Shown: piece after piece, positions 1 through 8,275 of the stretch
Numbering within the stretch: the stretch's first letter is position 1
How the letters are laid out: every line of letters starts with the position of its first letter
Origin: Desulfosporosinus metallidurans
Lineage (GTDB): Bacteria; Bacillota; Desulfitobacteriia; Desulfitobacteriales; Desulfitobacteriaceae
Length of the DNA stretch: 64,000 nt
NCBI RefSeq assembly: GCF_001936615.1
Contig: NZ_MLBF01000015.1
Span: 33,078-97,077, forward strand
Direction of reading: 5' to 3'
The notes under the pieces: model-generated
Databases searched by the model: none
What the model was told of the DNA's origin: nothing
What the model saw: only the letters and a program-made list of their open reading frames with translations
Program-made: the position numbers and the translations under genes

Positions 1-663
1 CTCTTTAACTTTTTCAACAATTGTTTCCAGGGTTCCTAACAGAACCTCTTCATCCGGCCAGCTGGCTTTAGCAACCACGGCGATGGGGGTGGAGGCAGGA
101 TAACCGCCTTCCAATAAGGCTGCGACCACAGAACCCATATCTTGAACACTTAGGAAAATCGCCATACTGGCTTGATGTTGCGCTAATTTGGCAAGTGCTT
201 CACGTTCTGGTACAGGGGTGCGTCCAGCCAAGCGTGTAAGAATCAAGGTTTGGCTGATATCCGGCAAGGTGAATTCACGCTTGACAGCCGCTGCCGCCGC
301 AAACACCGAACTGACCCCAGGAATTACGGAATACGGAATTCCCTGTTTATCTAAATGTTCAAATTGCTCCTTTATTGCCCCGTACATACTGGGGTCTCCG
401 GTATGGAGACGCACAATCATTTCTCCACGCTTGGTTCCCTCGGACATCAAAGCGACGACTTCTTCGAGCGTGAGATGGGCACTGTCATGAAAAGGGGTTC
501 CTAGACGACAAAGTTCGAGTAATGCAGGGTTGACCAAAGATCCGGCGTAAATCACGCGGTCAGCTCGTTCCAACGCACGGGATCCTTTAAGCGTGATCAG
601 TTCGGGATCTCCCGGGCCAGCTCCAACGAAAATTACTTCTCCGTTTACTTTGTTCTCACTCAA
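1..663 (-). CDS. cbiF: precorrin-4/cobalt-precorrin-4 C11-methyltransferase, 3' end outside window
   Basis: SAM-dependent methyltransferase of anaerobic cobalamin synthesis that methylates C11 of (cobalt-)precorrin-4. The visible 221 codons start with the glycine-rich motif VGAGPGDPELIT typical of the tetrapyrrole methylase family, followed by LHTGDPSMYG and the VIPGVSS motif. The start is a TTG at 661-663, preceded by a GGAGG; its TTGA overlaps the stop of the cobI gene by four bases, which suggests translational coupling. The protein runs off the left edge and only its last few dozen residues should be missing, judged from the usual length of about 250. It is the third gene of the riboswitch-controlled operon. 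Confidence 0.93.
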   Translation of the reverse strand, partial: MSENKVNGEVIFVGAGPGDPELITLKGSRALERADRVIYAGSLVNPALLELCRLGTPFHDSAHLTLEEVVALMSEGTKRGEMIVRLHTGDPSMYGAIKEQFEHLDKQGIPYSVIPGVSSVFAAAAAVKREFTLPDISQTLILTRLAGRTPVPEREALAKLAQHQASMAIFLSVQDMGSVVAALLEGGYPASTPIAVVAKASWPDEEVLLGTLETIVEKVKE

Positions 664-1382
664 CCGTTTTCCCTCCCTAACAAATCTTTTTTAACCAGTA
701 AAAGGCTGAGATAATCGATTTTGTCGGAAGCAAAGTCCTCTGGTTTGGGCTCCCAACGGATTTTCTCTCCGGGCTGTCCCAGACGTGTTAATAAGACGGC
801 TTTTTTCTCTCGTTCTTCGAGAAGAGTTAATATTTCTGGAAGTCTACGAGAGACTTTCATCAAAACCAAGTTTGGAAAATCAAGGAACTGTCCCACATCG
901 TCGGTGCTGGGCAAGATAAGGAGGGGTTCGTCCCCTGTGGCGAGGGGTAAATTAATTTTCGCTGCCGCTGCAGACATAGCCGTGATACCTGGCACAGTGG
1001 CAATACACTCTTGGGGTAGTTCCTCCTGGAGAATGTTAAGTAGGTAACTGTAAGTGCTGTAGAGCGAAGGATCACCTAGCGTTATAAAGGCCACGGATTT
1101 GCCTTGTTTTAGCTCAGCTAAAAGTGTCTGCGCTCCATCTCGCCAAGCCTTGGCTAAAACCTGCTTGTCCGATGTCATGGGCATTTCCAGTTCAATGAGG
1201 CGGACGTTAGATGGGCAGTGGATTTTGGCGATATCCCAGGCGACACTTTCCCGTTCTATCTTAGATTTTGGGATAGCTACCAGATCGACTGATTGTAAAA
1301 CGTTGACCGCTTGTAAGGTCAAGAGCTGAGGATCGCCAGGGCCAACCCCCACTCCATAGAATTTTCCCCACGTTATATTCAT
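660..1382 (-). CDS. cobI: precorrin-2/cobalt-factor II C20-methyltransferase
   Basis: Tetrapyrrole methylase that adds the C20 methyl group in the corrin pathway (CobI/CbiL family). It is 240 residues, normal for the family. The N-terminal SAM-binding loop reads YGVGVGPGDPQLLTLQA, and VPGITAMSAAAA and ITLGDPSLYSTYSYL are the other family signatures. Its ATG overlaps the stop of cbiET (ATGA), and its stop overlaps the TTG start of cbiF, so the three genes form one tightly coupled operon. Whether the substrate already holds cobalt cannot be told from the sequence, but the neighbouring fused CbiET favours the anaerobic early-cobalt route. Confidence 0.94.
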   Translation of the reverse strand: MNITWGKFYGVGVGPGDPQLLTLQAVNVLQSVDLVAIPKSKIERESVAWDIAKIHCPSNVRLIELEMPMTSDKQVLAKAWRDGAQTLLAELKQGKSVAFITLGDPSLYSTYSYLLNILQEELPQECIATVPGITAMSAAAAKINLPLATGDEPLLILPSTDDVGQFLDFPNLVLMKVSRRLPEILTLLEEREKKAVLLTRLGQPGEKIRWEPKPEDFASDKIDYLSLLLVKKDLLGRENG

Positions 1383-2596
1383 GATTTCCCCTCTTTTCGT
1401 GCTGATAGTATAAAGACCGGATTTAAAGCTTGGGCCATATGAAGAGTTTGAACCGGCTGCCAGCGGACAGCTTGGATAGAAACGACCTCGATTTCCTGAT
1501 AGTGAAGATCCTTAAGTAGTTGCAGTCCTTGAGACATCGTTTCGATGGTTACCGCCGTGATCACAATTCTACCTCCCTCAACGAGGGGGACGTTTCTTAA
1601 GATTTCTGGTAACCTCCCATTACTCCCCCCAATAATACAAACATTAACAGGAGGAAGCTCTCCAAAAACATCTGGCGCTGCTCCAGAAATCAGACGAAGA
1701 TTTGAAACCCCAAATTTTTGTTGATTAGCTAGAATAAGTTCTTGTGCCTCTGGCTTATGTTCAATGGCATAAACAACCCCTTCAGAAGCAAGACCTGCGG
1801 CTTCAATACTAATGCTGCCAGTACCGGCCCCAATGTCTACAACACGGTCAGATAACGAAATCTGGGCCTTAGCGAGTACTTGCACTCGAATTTCTGCCTT
1901 AGTCATGGGAACCTTTCCCCTAAGGAACTCATGGTCTGGAATGCCAATTCTGCAGCCAGTGTTCTGCTTGGTATTTTGCTCGATTGCAGGATACAGGATA
2001 ACAACGGCATTTTTTAATATTGTCTTTTCCTGAGCCAAATGCACAGCATCCATCGTGTCCCAGACTTCCTCTGGATAGGCAAGGGCATTGCCTACAGAAA
2101 TATGGGGGTTAGAGTCGAGATCCAAATAAAATTGCGCAATTTTCTGAGGGGTATTTTCTCCACCCGTCAAGACTGCAGTCGGACGAGTTATCACCCGGGG
2201 CAGTATGGATAATTCTCGACCATGGACACTCACAAAGCTAGCCTCCTGCCAAGGAAGCCCAGCTCTCGCAAAGGCGAACTGAAGAGAACTGATTCCGGGG
2301 TAGACGTCGATTCTCTCCTCAGGGAATTCTTTCTTGAGCCTGGGCAAAAAACTGAAAAACCCAGGGTCGCCGGAGACGAGCACCCCAATAACTTTCTTTT
2401 CCGGAAGCGCCTTGGCAATTAGTTCAAGACTATGGGCTAGATTACCGGAAAGGGTATACTGGCGTCCCGAAAAATCTGGAAAAAGTTCAAGTGCTCTAGA
2501 TCCCCCAATTAAAATGTCGCAGTTTCTTACAAGTTCAGTGATTGCAGGTGGCAACCATTCCGGCCTACCAGGACCGATACCGATCACCCGTAACAT
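1379..2596 (-). CDS. cbiET: bifunctional cobalt-precorrin-7 C5-methyltransferase / cobalt-precorrin-6B C15-methyltransferase (decarboxylating)
   Basis: Fusion of CbiE (about residues 1-205) and CbiT (about 215-405). The CbiE half is a tetrapyrrole methylase opening with VIGIGPGRPEWLPPA and containing VSGDPGFFSFLPRL; the CbiT half has the class I methyltransferase loop VVDIGAGTGSISIEAA and the typical junction segment LRGKVPMTKAEIR. Together they methylate C5 and C15 and decarboxylate the acetate side chain at C12. The length (405) matches CobL/CbiET fusions. It is the first gene after the cobalamin riboswitch and attenuator, so cobalamin is expected to shut it off along with the two coupled genes. 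Confidence 0.94.
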   Translation of the reverse strand: MLRVIGIGPGRPEWLPPAITELVRNCDILIGGSRALELFPDFSGRQYTLSGNLAHSLELIAKALPEKKVIGVLVSGDPGFFSFLPRLKKEFPEERIDVYPGISSLQFAFARAGLPWQEASFVSVHGRELSILPRVITRPTAVLTGGENTPQKIAQFYLDLDSNPHISVGNALAYPEEVWDTMDAVHLAQEKTILKNAVVILYPAIEQNTKQNTGCRIGIPDHEFLRGKVPMTKAEIRVQVLAKAQISLSDRVVDIGAGTGSISIEAAGLASEGVVYAIEHKPEAQELILANQQKFGVSNLRLISGAAPDVFGELPPVNVCIIGGSNGRLPEILRNVPLVEGGRIVITAVTIETMSQGLQLLKDLHYQEIEVVSIQAVRWQPVQTLHMAQALNPVFILSARKEGKS

Positions 2597-2649
2597 TGAA
2601 AACCTTCTTCCATTGTTTGATGAGGTATACGTTTGTTATTATAGATGGA

Positions 2650-2677
2650 TAAATAAAAACGAGCCTGAGCGGCTCGT
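2650..2677 (-). terminator. intrinsic terminator in the cobalamin riboswitch expression platform
   Basis: On the minus strand ACGAGCC and GGCTCGT form a perfect 7-bp stem around GCTCA (2659-2677), followed at once by TTTTATTT. It sits between the aptamer and the cbiET start, so it is probably the attenuator that forms when cobalamin is bound. Confidence 0.85.
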
Positions 2678-2734
2678 ATGGTTTACCCTAAATAAACACA
2701 CACATCTCCTATCGCTCGTAGGTCTGTGATCTTA

Positions 2735-2892
2735 CATAAGGCAGGTTTCCTGACTTCAAATCATCATTCTCTTCCCCTATCCTAGCATTTGAGCGTAGGA
2801 TAGGGGAAGAGAACTCCTTGTTTACAGTGGCGGGACCGCGTCGGATTTTCACCGACTTCCCCTGTTTGCACCTCTCTCGAAGAGGAACCTTA
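2735..2892 (-). promoter_or_regulatory. cobalamin (B12) riboswitch
   Basis: Read on the minus strand, the region contains the conserved GGTGAAAATCCGACGCGGTC segment, then CCCGCCACTGT, and about 80 bases later the B12 box AAGTCAGGAAACCTGCCT (near 2738-2756). A long variable hairpin with arms containing CTATCCTA and TAGGATAG lies between them. These are the hallmarks of the AdoCbl-type riboswitch. It precedes the terminator at 2650-2677 and the cbiET-cobI-cbiF operon. Confidence 0.96.
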
Positions 2893-3245
2893 AGTATTCA
2901 GTATTAAATTGTGAGTCTCGCATACGACTTATGACGTAATATTCTATAAGTATATACTAAATTCCTCTTTTTCAAAAGAATTATATATAAGAAGTTACAG
3001 GTTCCCGGGCACAACTATTTCCCAAGTGATTCTTCATTCTTTGTACAATTAGCCGAAAAAATAGCCAAAAAGATAAACGGTCAAAACTTCTTCCTTATCG
3101 TCAACGTTTATCTTTTCAATCTTGCCCTTGGGTATCATCCATCTTTTAACCGGTCAGGTCCCGGATCGACATTGGGGATATAGCCAGGTTTAACAAAACT
3201 ATGGAAGGAGAACGCTTCATTGAGAAGGGATGATATCTCAGAAAA

Positions 3246-3303
3246 AGTTCCTCTTTGGTAAGCACTACTCCCTTCCCCAACTTCGAATGATCGGGCGACT
3301 TAT
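3246..3303 (-). pseudogene. relic of a YdbC/PC4-like protein C-terminus (copy 1)
   Basis: The minus strand encodes SPDHSKLGKGVVLTKEEL, which resembles the C-terminal DNA-binding segment of the bacterial PC4 (transcriptional coactivator p15, YdbC) family as I remember it. There is no plausible N-terminal part and the sequence goes out of register right after TKEEL. A second relic with almost the same peptide lies at 5834-5935. The family assignment rests on this short motif only. Confidence 0.4.
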
Positions 3304-3404
3304 TTTGAAGCAACAGGGCCAGCAGATTTATAAGTCCCTGTCCCTCTGCCTGGCTTTGTGTTAATATTACATTAAAATAATTAATCATAAGCAGTGAGGG
3401 GAAA

Positions 3405-4322
3405 TTGAATAATACACAGCTATCATACACAGCAGGTGTACAAGATGAGAATACTTTTTTGCGTGACCTACTTGCCTCAAAACTTTTGTTGTCCAATTCT
3501 TTGGTTGTTCACCTTAAACACCAGAACAAAATACAGGTGAACGGGCAGTTGGTTCATACCAACTATCGCATCCAAGCGGGAGATTTTGTCACCATAGATA
3601 TTGACCTCACCGAGGAGAGTACTATCATTCCAGAGTCGATTCCTCTGGACATCGTTTACGAAGATGAGGACTTTGTGGCGGTGAACAAGCCTGCGGGTAT
3701 GTCCACTCATCCATCCCACCTGGGGGGCACCGGCACCTTGGCTAATGCGGTAACTTATTACTGGCAAGGGTTGGGAAGGAACATCCTTTTCCGCCCGATT
3801 AACCGCCTTGATAAGGACACTTCCGGCTTGGTCCTCATAGGGAAAAGTCAGTTTGCCCACCAAGGCATCTTCAATCAGCTAAAGCAACACACAATTGACC
3901 GAAGGTATGTTGCTTTGGTAGAGAGATCGATGGCAAAAGATAATGGTTATATTGACCAACCAATCGCCCGGCTGGATGATAAAAAGCGCCAGCGAATTGT
4001 CCATCCAACGGGTCAGTCAGCAACAACCCATTATCAGGTACTTGACAAGTATCCTGACCACACCCTCTTGTCACTAAAGTTAGAGACAGGTCGCACCCAT
4101 CAGATAAGGGTTCATCTAAGTTTTATCGGTCACCCGGTATGCGGTGACCTCCTGTACGGATTTGCTTCCCCTTTAATAAACCGACAAGCTCTGCACGCCG
4201 ACAGGATACGTTTCACCCACCCTCGTAGCGGCAAAGAAGTAATTTTAGATATCCCCTTAGCTGAAGACATTCAAACAGTCGTTAACTATCTCAACACGCC
4301 ATTCAACAAGCCATCATTATGA
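3405..4322 (+). CDS. RluA/RluD-family ribosomal pseudouridine synthase
   Basis: Converts uridine to pseudouridine in RNA, most likely 23S rRNA. Residues about 15-70 form an S4-like RNA-binding domain (KIQVNGQLVHTNYRIQAGD); the catalytic domain follows, with the RluA-family active-site motif NRLDKDTSGLVLI whose Asp is the nucleophile, and LETGRTHQIRVHLSFIGHPV near the end. The length of 305 is usual. The start is a TTG with GAGGGGAA just upstream; no better start is visible. It is the only intact gene on this strand for several kilobases, and the DNA before and after it carries only gene relics. Target uridines cannot be deduced. Confidence 0.92.
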   Translation: MNNTQLSYTAGVQDENTFLRDLLASKLLLSNSLVVHLKHQNKIQVNGQLVHTNYRIQAGDFVTIDIDLTEESTIIPESIPLDIVYEDEDFVAVNKPAGMSTHPSHLGGTGTLANAVTYYWQGLGRNILFRPINRLDKDTSGLVLIGKSQFAHQGIFNQLKQHTIDRRYVALVERSMAKDNGYIDQPIARLDDKKRQRIVHPTGQSATTHYQVLDKYPDHTLLSLKLETGRTHQIRVHLSFIGHPVCGDLLYGFASPLINRQALHADRIRFTHPRSGKEVILDIPLAEDIQTVVNYLNTPFNKPSL

Positions 4323-4421
4323 CATAAAGTAAAAATCAGACCCTAAAATTACCAGCATATAATAAAGCGCAAAAGAGCAATATATGACTTTACTGCAGTC
4401 TATTTCCGATTGTTTTGAGGT

Positions 4422-4720
4422 TTGAACTTATCGTAAAAGGTCGAGCTAAGATTTTGCTGGGTGTTGAGTTTTCTTACTCAACCATATGTCGGTAGATGTA
4501 TGCATGTGTATGAGAGTCGGTTATATACAGCCGAAAGGTTGTATGTAGCTGTGTAGATATCTTGCAAGGTCGAACGAATCATTATTATAGGTAGCGATTT
4601 GCTTGATTACGGTCGAAAGATCATAATTAGGTGATAAGTGATCTATATTGGTGTTAGGTAGATCATTACGTGCTCTTATATATACCCGCAAAAGTTACTA
4701 GAGAGTGACTTTTTTATTTG
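4422..4720 (+). ncRNA. candidate structured RNA between rluD and the tlp region
   Basis: No reading frame is credible here, but five successive hairpins can be drawn on the plus strand: GTTGAGT/ACTCAAC (4463-4482); ATACAGCC/GGTTGTAT closed by a GAAA tetraloop (4525-4544); GGTC/GATC also closed by GAAA with further pairs after one mismatch (4605-4628); TGATCTA/TAGATCA (4639-4665); and a terminator-like stem with a T-run (4691-4718). A weak promoter (TTGAAC at 4422, TAAGAT at 4447, 19-base gap) precedes them. The hairpins are observed; that they belong to one transcript, and any function, is inference. Confidence 0.4.
4690..4718 (+). terminator. intrinsic terminator
   Basis: AAAGTTAC and GTGACTTT pair (one G-U) around TAGAGA and are followed by a run of T residues with one A (4710-4719). 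It ends the structured region described above, or possibly the rluD transcript. Confidence 0.65.
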
Positions 4721-4879
4721 ACATAATTAGTTCAGACATGTCTACTCTACGCTAACTGCCAAGACGAGTCCAGCAAGGAAAAGGAAACTTTCCTATGTAT
4801 CGAAAAAAGCAAGGTTTAAGGTTATTAATACCTCGCGTAGTACCGGTTGGAGTAATAGAGTAACACTATTCCCCTCTTA

Positions 4880-5189
4880 TCAAACAATTTTGGGTGGTAT
4901 TTTTTGCTCGTACCCAAAAAATACCTCGAAAAGGGTAACAAGCTTAAAAACTGCATCAACTTCACGGTTAACACGATAGTGAGAAAAAAGATTATTAAAC
5001 CTGACACCAAGAAACTTTTTATAGGATATATCTTGTTTAATTTCATCGCCACTGCTTGAAGCACAATAACATTAACAAGCTCAGGATAAGCGATTCAGCA
5101 AAGCTTGCTCCTTCCCGCCAGGCATATGCGCCAAAAATATGCTGGGCGACAACGAATACAAAGCCAATCACTCTTAGGACGTCTAATTC
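4880..5189 (-). pseudogene. relics of an acyltransferase-3-like membrane protein and an adjoining unknown reading frame
   Basis: At 5043-5189 the minus strand has 48 open codons with no start that read like the first transmembrane segment of an acyltransferase family 3 protein: ELDVLRVIGFVFVVAQHIF and then AYAWREG. The frame meets a stop codon before and after. Immediately downstream, in another frame, 4880-5060 encodes a coding-looking peptide (for example LFSHYRVNREVDAVFKLVTL) that I do not recognise and that ends in TGA. Neither piece can make a full protein. The acyltransferase assignment is by recollection of the motif. Confidence 0.45.
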
Positions 5190-5532
5190 TTAATATGTTC
5201 TTTGTGCATAAATTAACCGCTTTCTAATAAAAAATTGAGCCTGCAGAGAGACTCTTTCCTTATATACACTTCTTTGTTAACATTGTCCACTTTCCGGCTG
5301 ATTTTGTTTTTTTCGTCCAATTAATAATCATAATTGAAATCTTGTTATATCGTCAAAACCTATTTTCGCAAACTGATCAGCTGCGTATTACGGCAACAGC
5401 CGTGACACTCGAGTTGATTTATTCAATCTGGCATCTGATTGTTCAATGTCTGTTCGTCTAACAAATTGACATAAATTACACCAATTCGGGTCATCATAAA
5501 TGAGTATCAATGATTTTATAGGAGGGATTCCA

Positions 5533-5748
5533 TTGACTAAACCTGATAATAGGGCGGATAATGAGGCGCACCTGCAAGATCATATCGACCACACTTTTGC
5601 TAATTTACGGGAAGCAGAAGATTACTTGGATGAGCATGCAGATGAGATTACAGCAGATGAGAAGCATGACATTGAAGCTAAAAATGAACGGCGCAAAGAA
5701 AGCATTGATGGTTTCATAGCGGAAAAAAGAGACGAAGCCCGACGGTAA
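5533..5748 (+). CDS. tlp: small acid-soluble spore protein Tlp
   Basis: Seventy-one residues, very acidic and basic, matching the Tlp family of small spore proteins made in the forespore: it opens with TKPDNRADN and has the conserved HADEITADEKHDIEAKNERR segment. The best start is TTG at 5533, six bases after GGAGGG at 5521-5526; an in-frame ATG at 5500 lacks a ribosome binding site and would add residues absent from the family. A good terminator follows. The gene shows that the organism belongs to an endospore-forming lineage. Confidence 0.92.
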   Translation: MTKPDNRADNEAHLQDHIDHTFANLREAEDYLDEHADEITADEKHDIEAKNERRKESIDGFIAEKRDEARR

Positions 5749-5776
5749 GAGTATCAGCCTATCTGTTAAGTAAAGG

Positions 5777-5808
5777 CACAGCTTGCAAGAGCTGTGTTCT
5801 TTATTTTT
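5777..5808 (+). terminator. intrinsic terminator of tlp
   Basis: CACAGCT and AGCTGTG form a 7-bp stem around TGCAAG, followed by TTCTTTATTTTT. It lies 28 bases after the tlp stop codon. Confidence 0.85.
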
Positions 5809-5833
5809 CCCTTCTTCCGAGTAATTTGCTTCC

Positions 5834-5935
5834 TTATAAATCAAGCCCACCCAGAAATTCACTTAAATTCCCCAGTTCCTCTTTGGTAAGCGTAACACCC
5901 TTCCCCATTTTCGAATGATCTGGCGAATTATAACT
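5834..5935 (-). pseudogene. relic of a YdbC/PC4-like protein C-terminus (copy 2)
   Basis: The minus strand encodes SPDHSKMGKGVTLTKEEL, then a natural-looking C-terminus ending SEFLGGLDL and TAA. The frame is closed by TAA only a few codons upstream of SPDHS, so no start or N-terminal domain remains. The peptide is nearly the same as that of the relic at 3246-3303. Confidence 0.45.
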
Positions 5936-5939
5936 GCTT

Positions 5940-6430
5940 TACCTGCCAGACGTAAGTTTCTCTATCATAGCCCTAAAGTTACACTTTCATACAGGCTATT
6001 TTACTCGTCCTCATCTACCAACTCATATTTGTACTGGCATTTTTGTCAGTCCGAAAACTCCCCCGTACATTCGGAATCTTTGTCAGTAGATTTTACCTAC
6101 ATTCTTACCATGGGTATTTTTTAGACTTCCGCACTATAGACTACACCATCCACCTCTGGATAGGTTTCCCAAGGATTTTTCCTTAGGGTAGTTCTCACGC
6201 GACTTCACCGAGCTTTAGACGTTTCGATGCTTATTCATATACACGCCTATCGGAGTATTAAAGAAAGCCTTTCAAGGCGTTGCCCCATCATTCGACTTTT
6301 AAAGATGTTAGTTCTCTCGATATTGCTACCGATGCCTAGGCTTTTATCGACTTAGGAACGTGTCGCACAACACGTTTCGTGAGACAGCCATCCCGGCGGG
6401 ATATGGGGTAAGGTAGAATATAGAAACGGG
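5940..6430. other. non-coding, degenerate DNA, possibly the 3' end of an old insertion sequence
   Basis: I see no intact gene. On the minus strand around 6220-6260 a short peptide like GVYMNKHRNV, broken by stops, recalls the tail of IS200/IS605-type tnpB genes as I remember them, but this is weak. Bases 6378-6408 (TTTCGTGAGACAGCCATCCC and on) resemble 7665-7696, so a short diverged repeat flanks the acetyltransferase genes. Confidence 0.2.
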
Positions 6431-6450
6431 GAGGATGAGATGTGAAGACG

Positions 6451-6941
6451 CTATCTATCATGCACCCCAATGTTTTTCTCTAGAACCATGAACTTTTTAG
6501 ATAAGTGTGGTTTTATTTCTCCGGTCTCAGCAAAACCCATCTTTTTCCAAAATTTCAGACCTTTTTCATTTCCTAATCGAACCTTATTAAATTGTTGACT
6601 AATTACCCACTTTTCCAAGAGGTGGTTTGCTTTGTTTCCGATACCTTGCCCACGGCTGGAAGGATCAATCAGCATTAAGGCTAAACTTAAGGTTCTTGGA
6701 CCGGCGTAACTCTTTATTAAATCAAAGACGCCGACCAATTGTTTTTGATCATTAAATATGCCTAATATTATTAATTTAGCCTTATCTTCAATTCCAACAG
6801 GCCTATATTTAATAAATCTCGAGCAGCGCTCGGTTTTACCGCTTCCTCATCTTGGAAAATAAGATAATCAGAACATTTTTCCAGCAATACCTGAAGTGGG
6901 AGCAAATCATCTTTTGTAAGAACTTCTAATGTTACTTCCAT
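6451..6941 (-). pseudogene. GNAT-family N-acetyltransferase, frameshifted
   Basis: The C-terminal 95 residues form a GNAT core, with the acetyl-CoA-binding region reading DPSSRGQGIGNKANHLLEKW and then LKFWKKMGFAETGE. The missing N-terminus is present upstream in another frame: it starts with ATG at 6939-6941 after AGAGGG and reads MEVTLEVLTKDDLLPLQVLL. The two frames meet near 6815-6835, where a single-base change would restore one protein of about 160 residues. It is therefore a recent pseudogene, or there is a sequencing error. The substrate is unknown. Confidence 0.75.
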
Positions 6942-7041
6942 TTCTAATCCCTCTTTTGCTTCATGTCTGGGATGCTATACACATCCCCACACACCTGGGT
7001 ATGTCTTGCAGCGTGGCTTCATCGTTATTTACGTAACATCG

Positions 7042-7563
7042 TTAACCCCAATCACTCCTGAGCATTGAATAATGCAATTGGTCGTACCTTCTCTCCCTAA
7101 TCCAGTAGTGTTCGCGCAGTCGACCATCAAGAGTAAATCTATTTCTTTCCAAAAGTCTAATTGAAGGCTCATTATTAGAAGAAGTGGTAGCATAAACCTT
7201 GTTTAAATCATGATCTTGTTCAAATACCCTCTCCAATAATAATCTCATCATATTCTGACCTATTCCCTGGCTCCGCAATTCAGCCGGTATGTAATACCCA
7301 AATTCGGCACTGCTATTTCTTAGATTAAAATCAAACAGGGTGATTCGTCCCAATGGCTTACTAATATCTTGTTCCGCTGCTATTACATAAACTTGAAGAA
7401 TTCCCTGAGCAATCTCTTTCTTTAGGTTTTCCGCAAATTCGTGCTTCATCGCCAACTTGCCAACAGGACGACATGTGTACAAATCCCAGTTTGGCTCATT
7501 CATCTTCCATCCATAAAGAACATTCATATGGTCACTGGATAATGGACAAAGCAAATACGCCAT
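7042..7563 (-). CDS. GNAT-family N-acetyltransferase (RimJ/RimL-like)
   Basis: Predicted to transfer an acetyl group from acetyl-CoA to an amine. The fold is suggested by YYIPAELRSQGIGQNMMRLL, which contains the Q/R-x-x-G-x-G/A acetyl-CoA motif, then VYATTSSNNEPSIRLLERNR, the usual last helix and strand. I chose the ATG at 7561-7563 (MAYLLCPL) because GGGAGG sits five bases before it; a longer open frame begins at 7596 without such a site. It yields 173 residues, normal for this subfamily. Neighbours are an acetyltransferase pseudogene and recombinase remnants; nothing shows what it modifies. Confidence 0.85.
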   Translation of the reverse strand: MAYLLCPLSSDHMNVLYGWKMNEPNWDLYTCRPVGKLAMKHEFAENLKKEIAQGILQVYVIAAEQDISKPLGRITLFDFNLRNSSAEFGYYIPAELRSQGIGQNMMRLLLERVFEQDHDLNKVYATTSSNNEPSIRLLERNRFTLDGRLREHYWIRERRYDQLHYSMLRSDWG

Positions 7564-7731
7564 AGCAACCTCCCTTGTTAACTTCATATATGCCAATAAT
7601 TTAATAGTTATGGGCTTTAATCGTCCATGGCGGGATACAAGTCACCCACCATATACAAACGCACTAGTTTCCCGAGACGGCCACCCCGGCGGGTTATCGC
7701 GAGTGTAGAATTTTACTTTGCTAACGATGGC

Positions 7732-8060
7732 TTAATCAAGAGTTGCAACAACTCTGTTTACTTTTTCCAGCGCATTTGGGTTAATTTTCAATGTACAAGT
7801 TTCTTCTCCTGAGCCGCCATATATAGAAGTGTATTGAAACAACCGTTTGTCGACAACACACGGCAAATTATGTCCCACCATAGAGACACTTCCTATGGTG
7901 CAACCAGTTACTTTTTCAACATCTCTTGCCTCGGCTAACTTTACTTTGTTGCATCCTAAAATACTTGCAACTTCATCGAGATCTACATGACCCCGGTCAC
8001 CGGACACTATTAACGCGAAGAAACCCTTGTCTGTCTTCAGAATTAGTGTCGGAGCAGTTT
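7732..8060 (-). pseudogene. YbaK/ProX-type aminoacyl-tRNA deacylase, 5' end replaced
   Basis: About 110 codons match the core and C-terminal part of YbaK/EbsC-family editing enzymes, which hydrolyse mischarged tRNAs: TLILKTDKGFFALIVSGDR, then KLAEARDVEKVTGCTIGSVS and YTSIYGGSG. The N-terminal part is missing. Upstream of about 8060 the DNA encodes, in another frame, the start of a tyrosine recombinase, so the gene was cut by a recombination event. An ATG upstream at 8175 keeps this frame open, but that extension is out-of-frame integrase sequence. Confidence 0.75.
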
Positions 8061-8275
8061 GTAAGCGTAGCACTATGTTCTGACGGTCGTAGCTCTGCCC
8101 AATGCATGCCGATGTCTCTCGTAAGTGTGGTTTCATTGGGATAGTTTTCAATACAGAATCTGTCGAAATTAGCAAGGATGTTCTGATTATCTATATACAA
8201 AAACCCTAATGCCTGCTTTTCTTTGATTAGCCCTTCAATTTGAATTTTGAAGTTCCCTGTGAAAGTACGTTTCAT
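8060..8275 (-). pseudogene. N-terminal fragment of a tyrosine recombinase (second integrase of a pair)
   Basis: The frame opens with ATG at 8273-8275, overlapping the stop of the upstream integrase (ATGA), and reads MKRTFTGNFKIQIEGLIKEK and NILANFDRFCIENYPNETTL, the N-terminal SAM-like DNA-binding domain of phage-type integrases. Around residue 70 the protein stops making sense because the DNA switches to the YbaK gene. No catalytic domain remains. The overlap with the first integrase indicates a former two- or three-recombinase operon as in Tn554-like elements. Confidence 0.7.
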
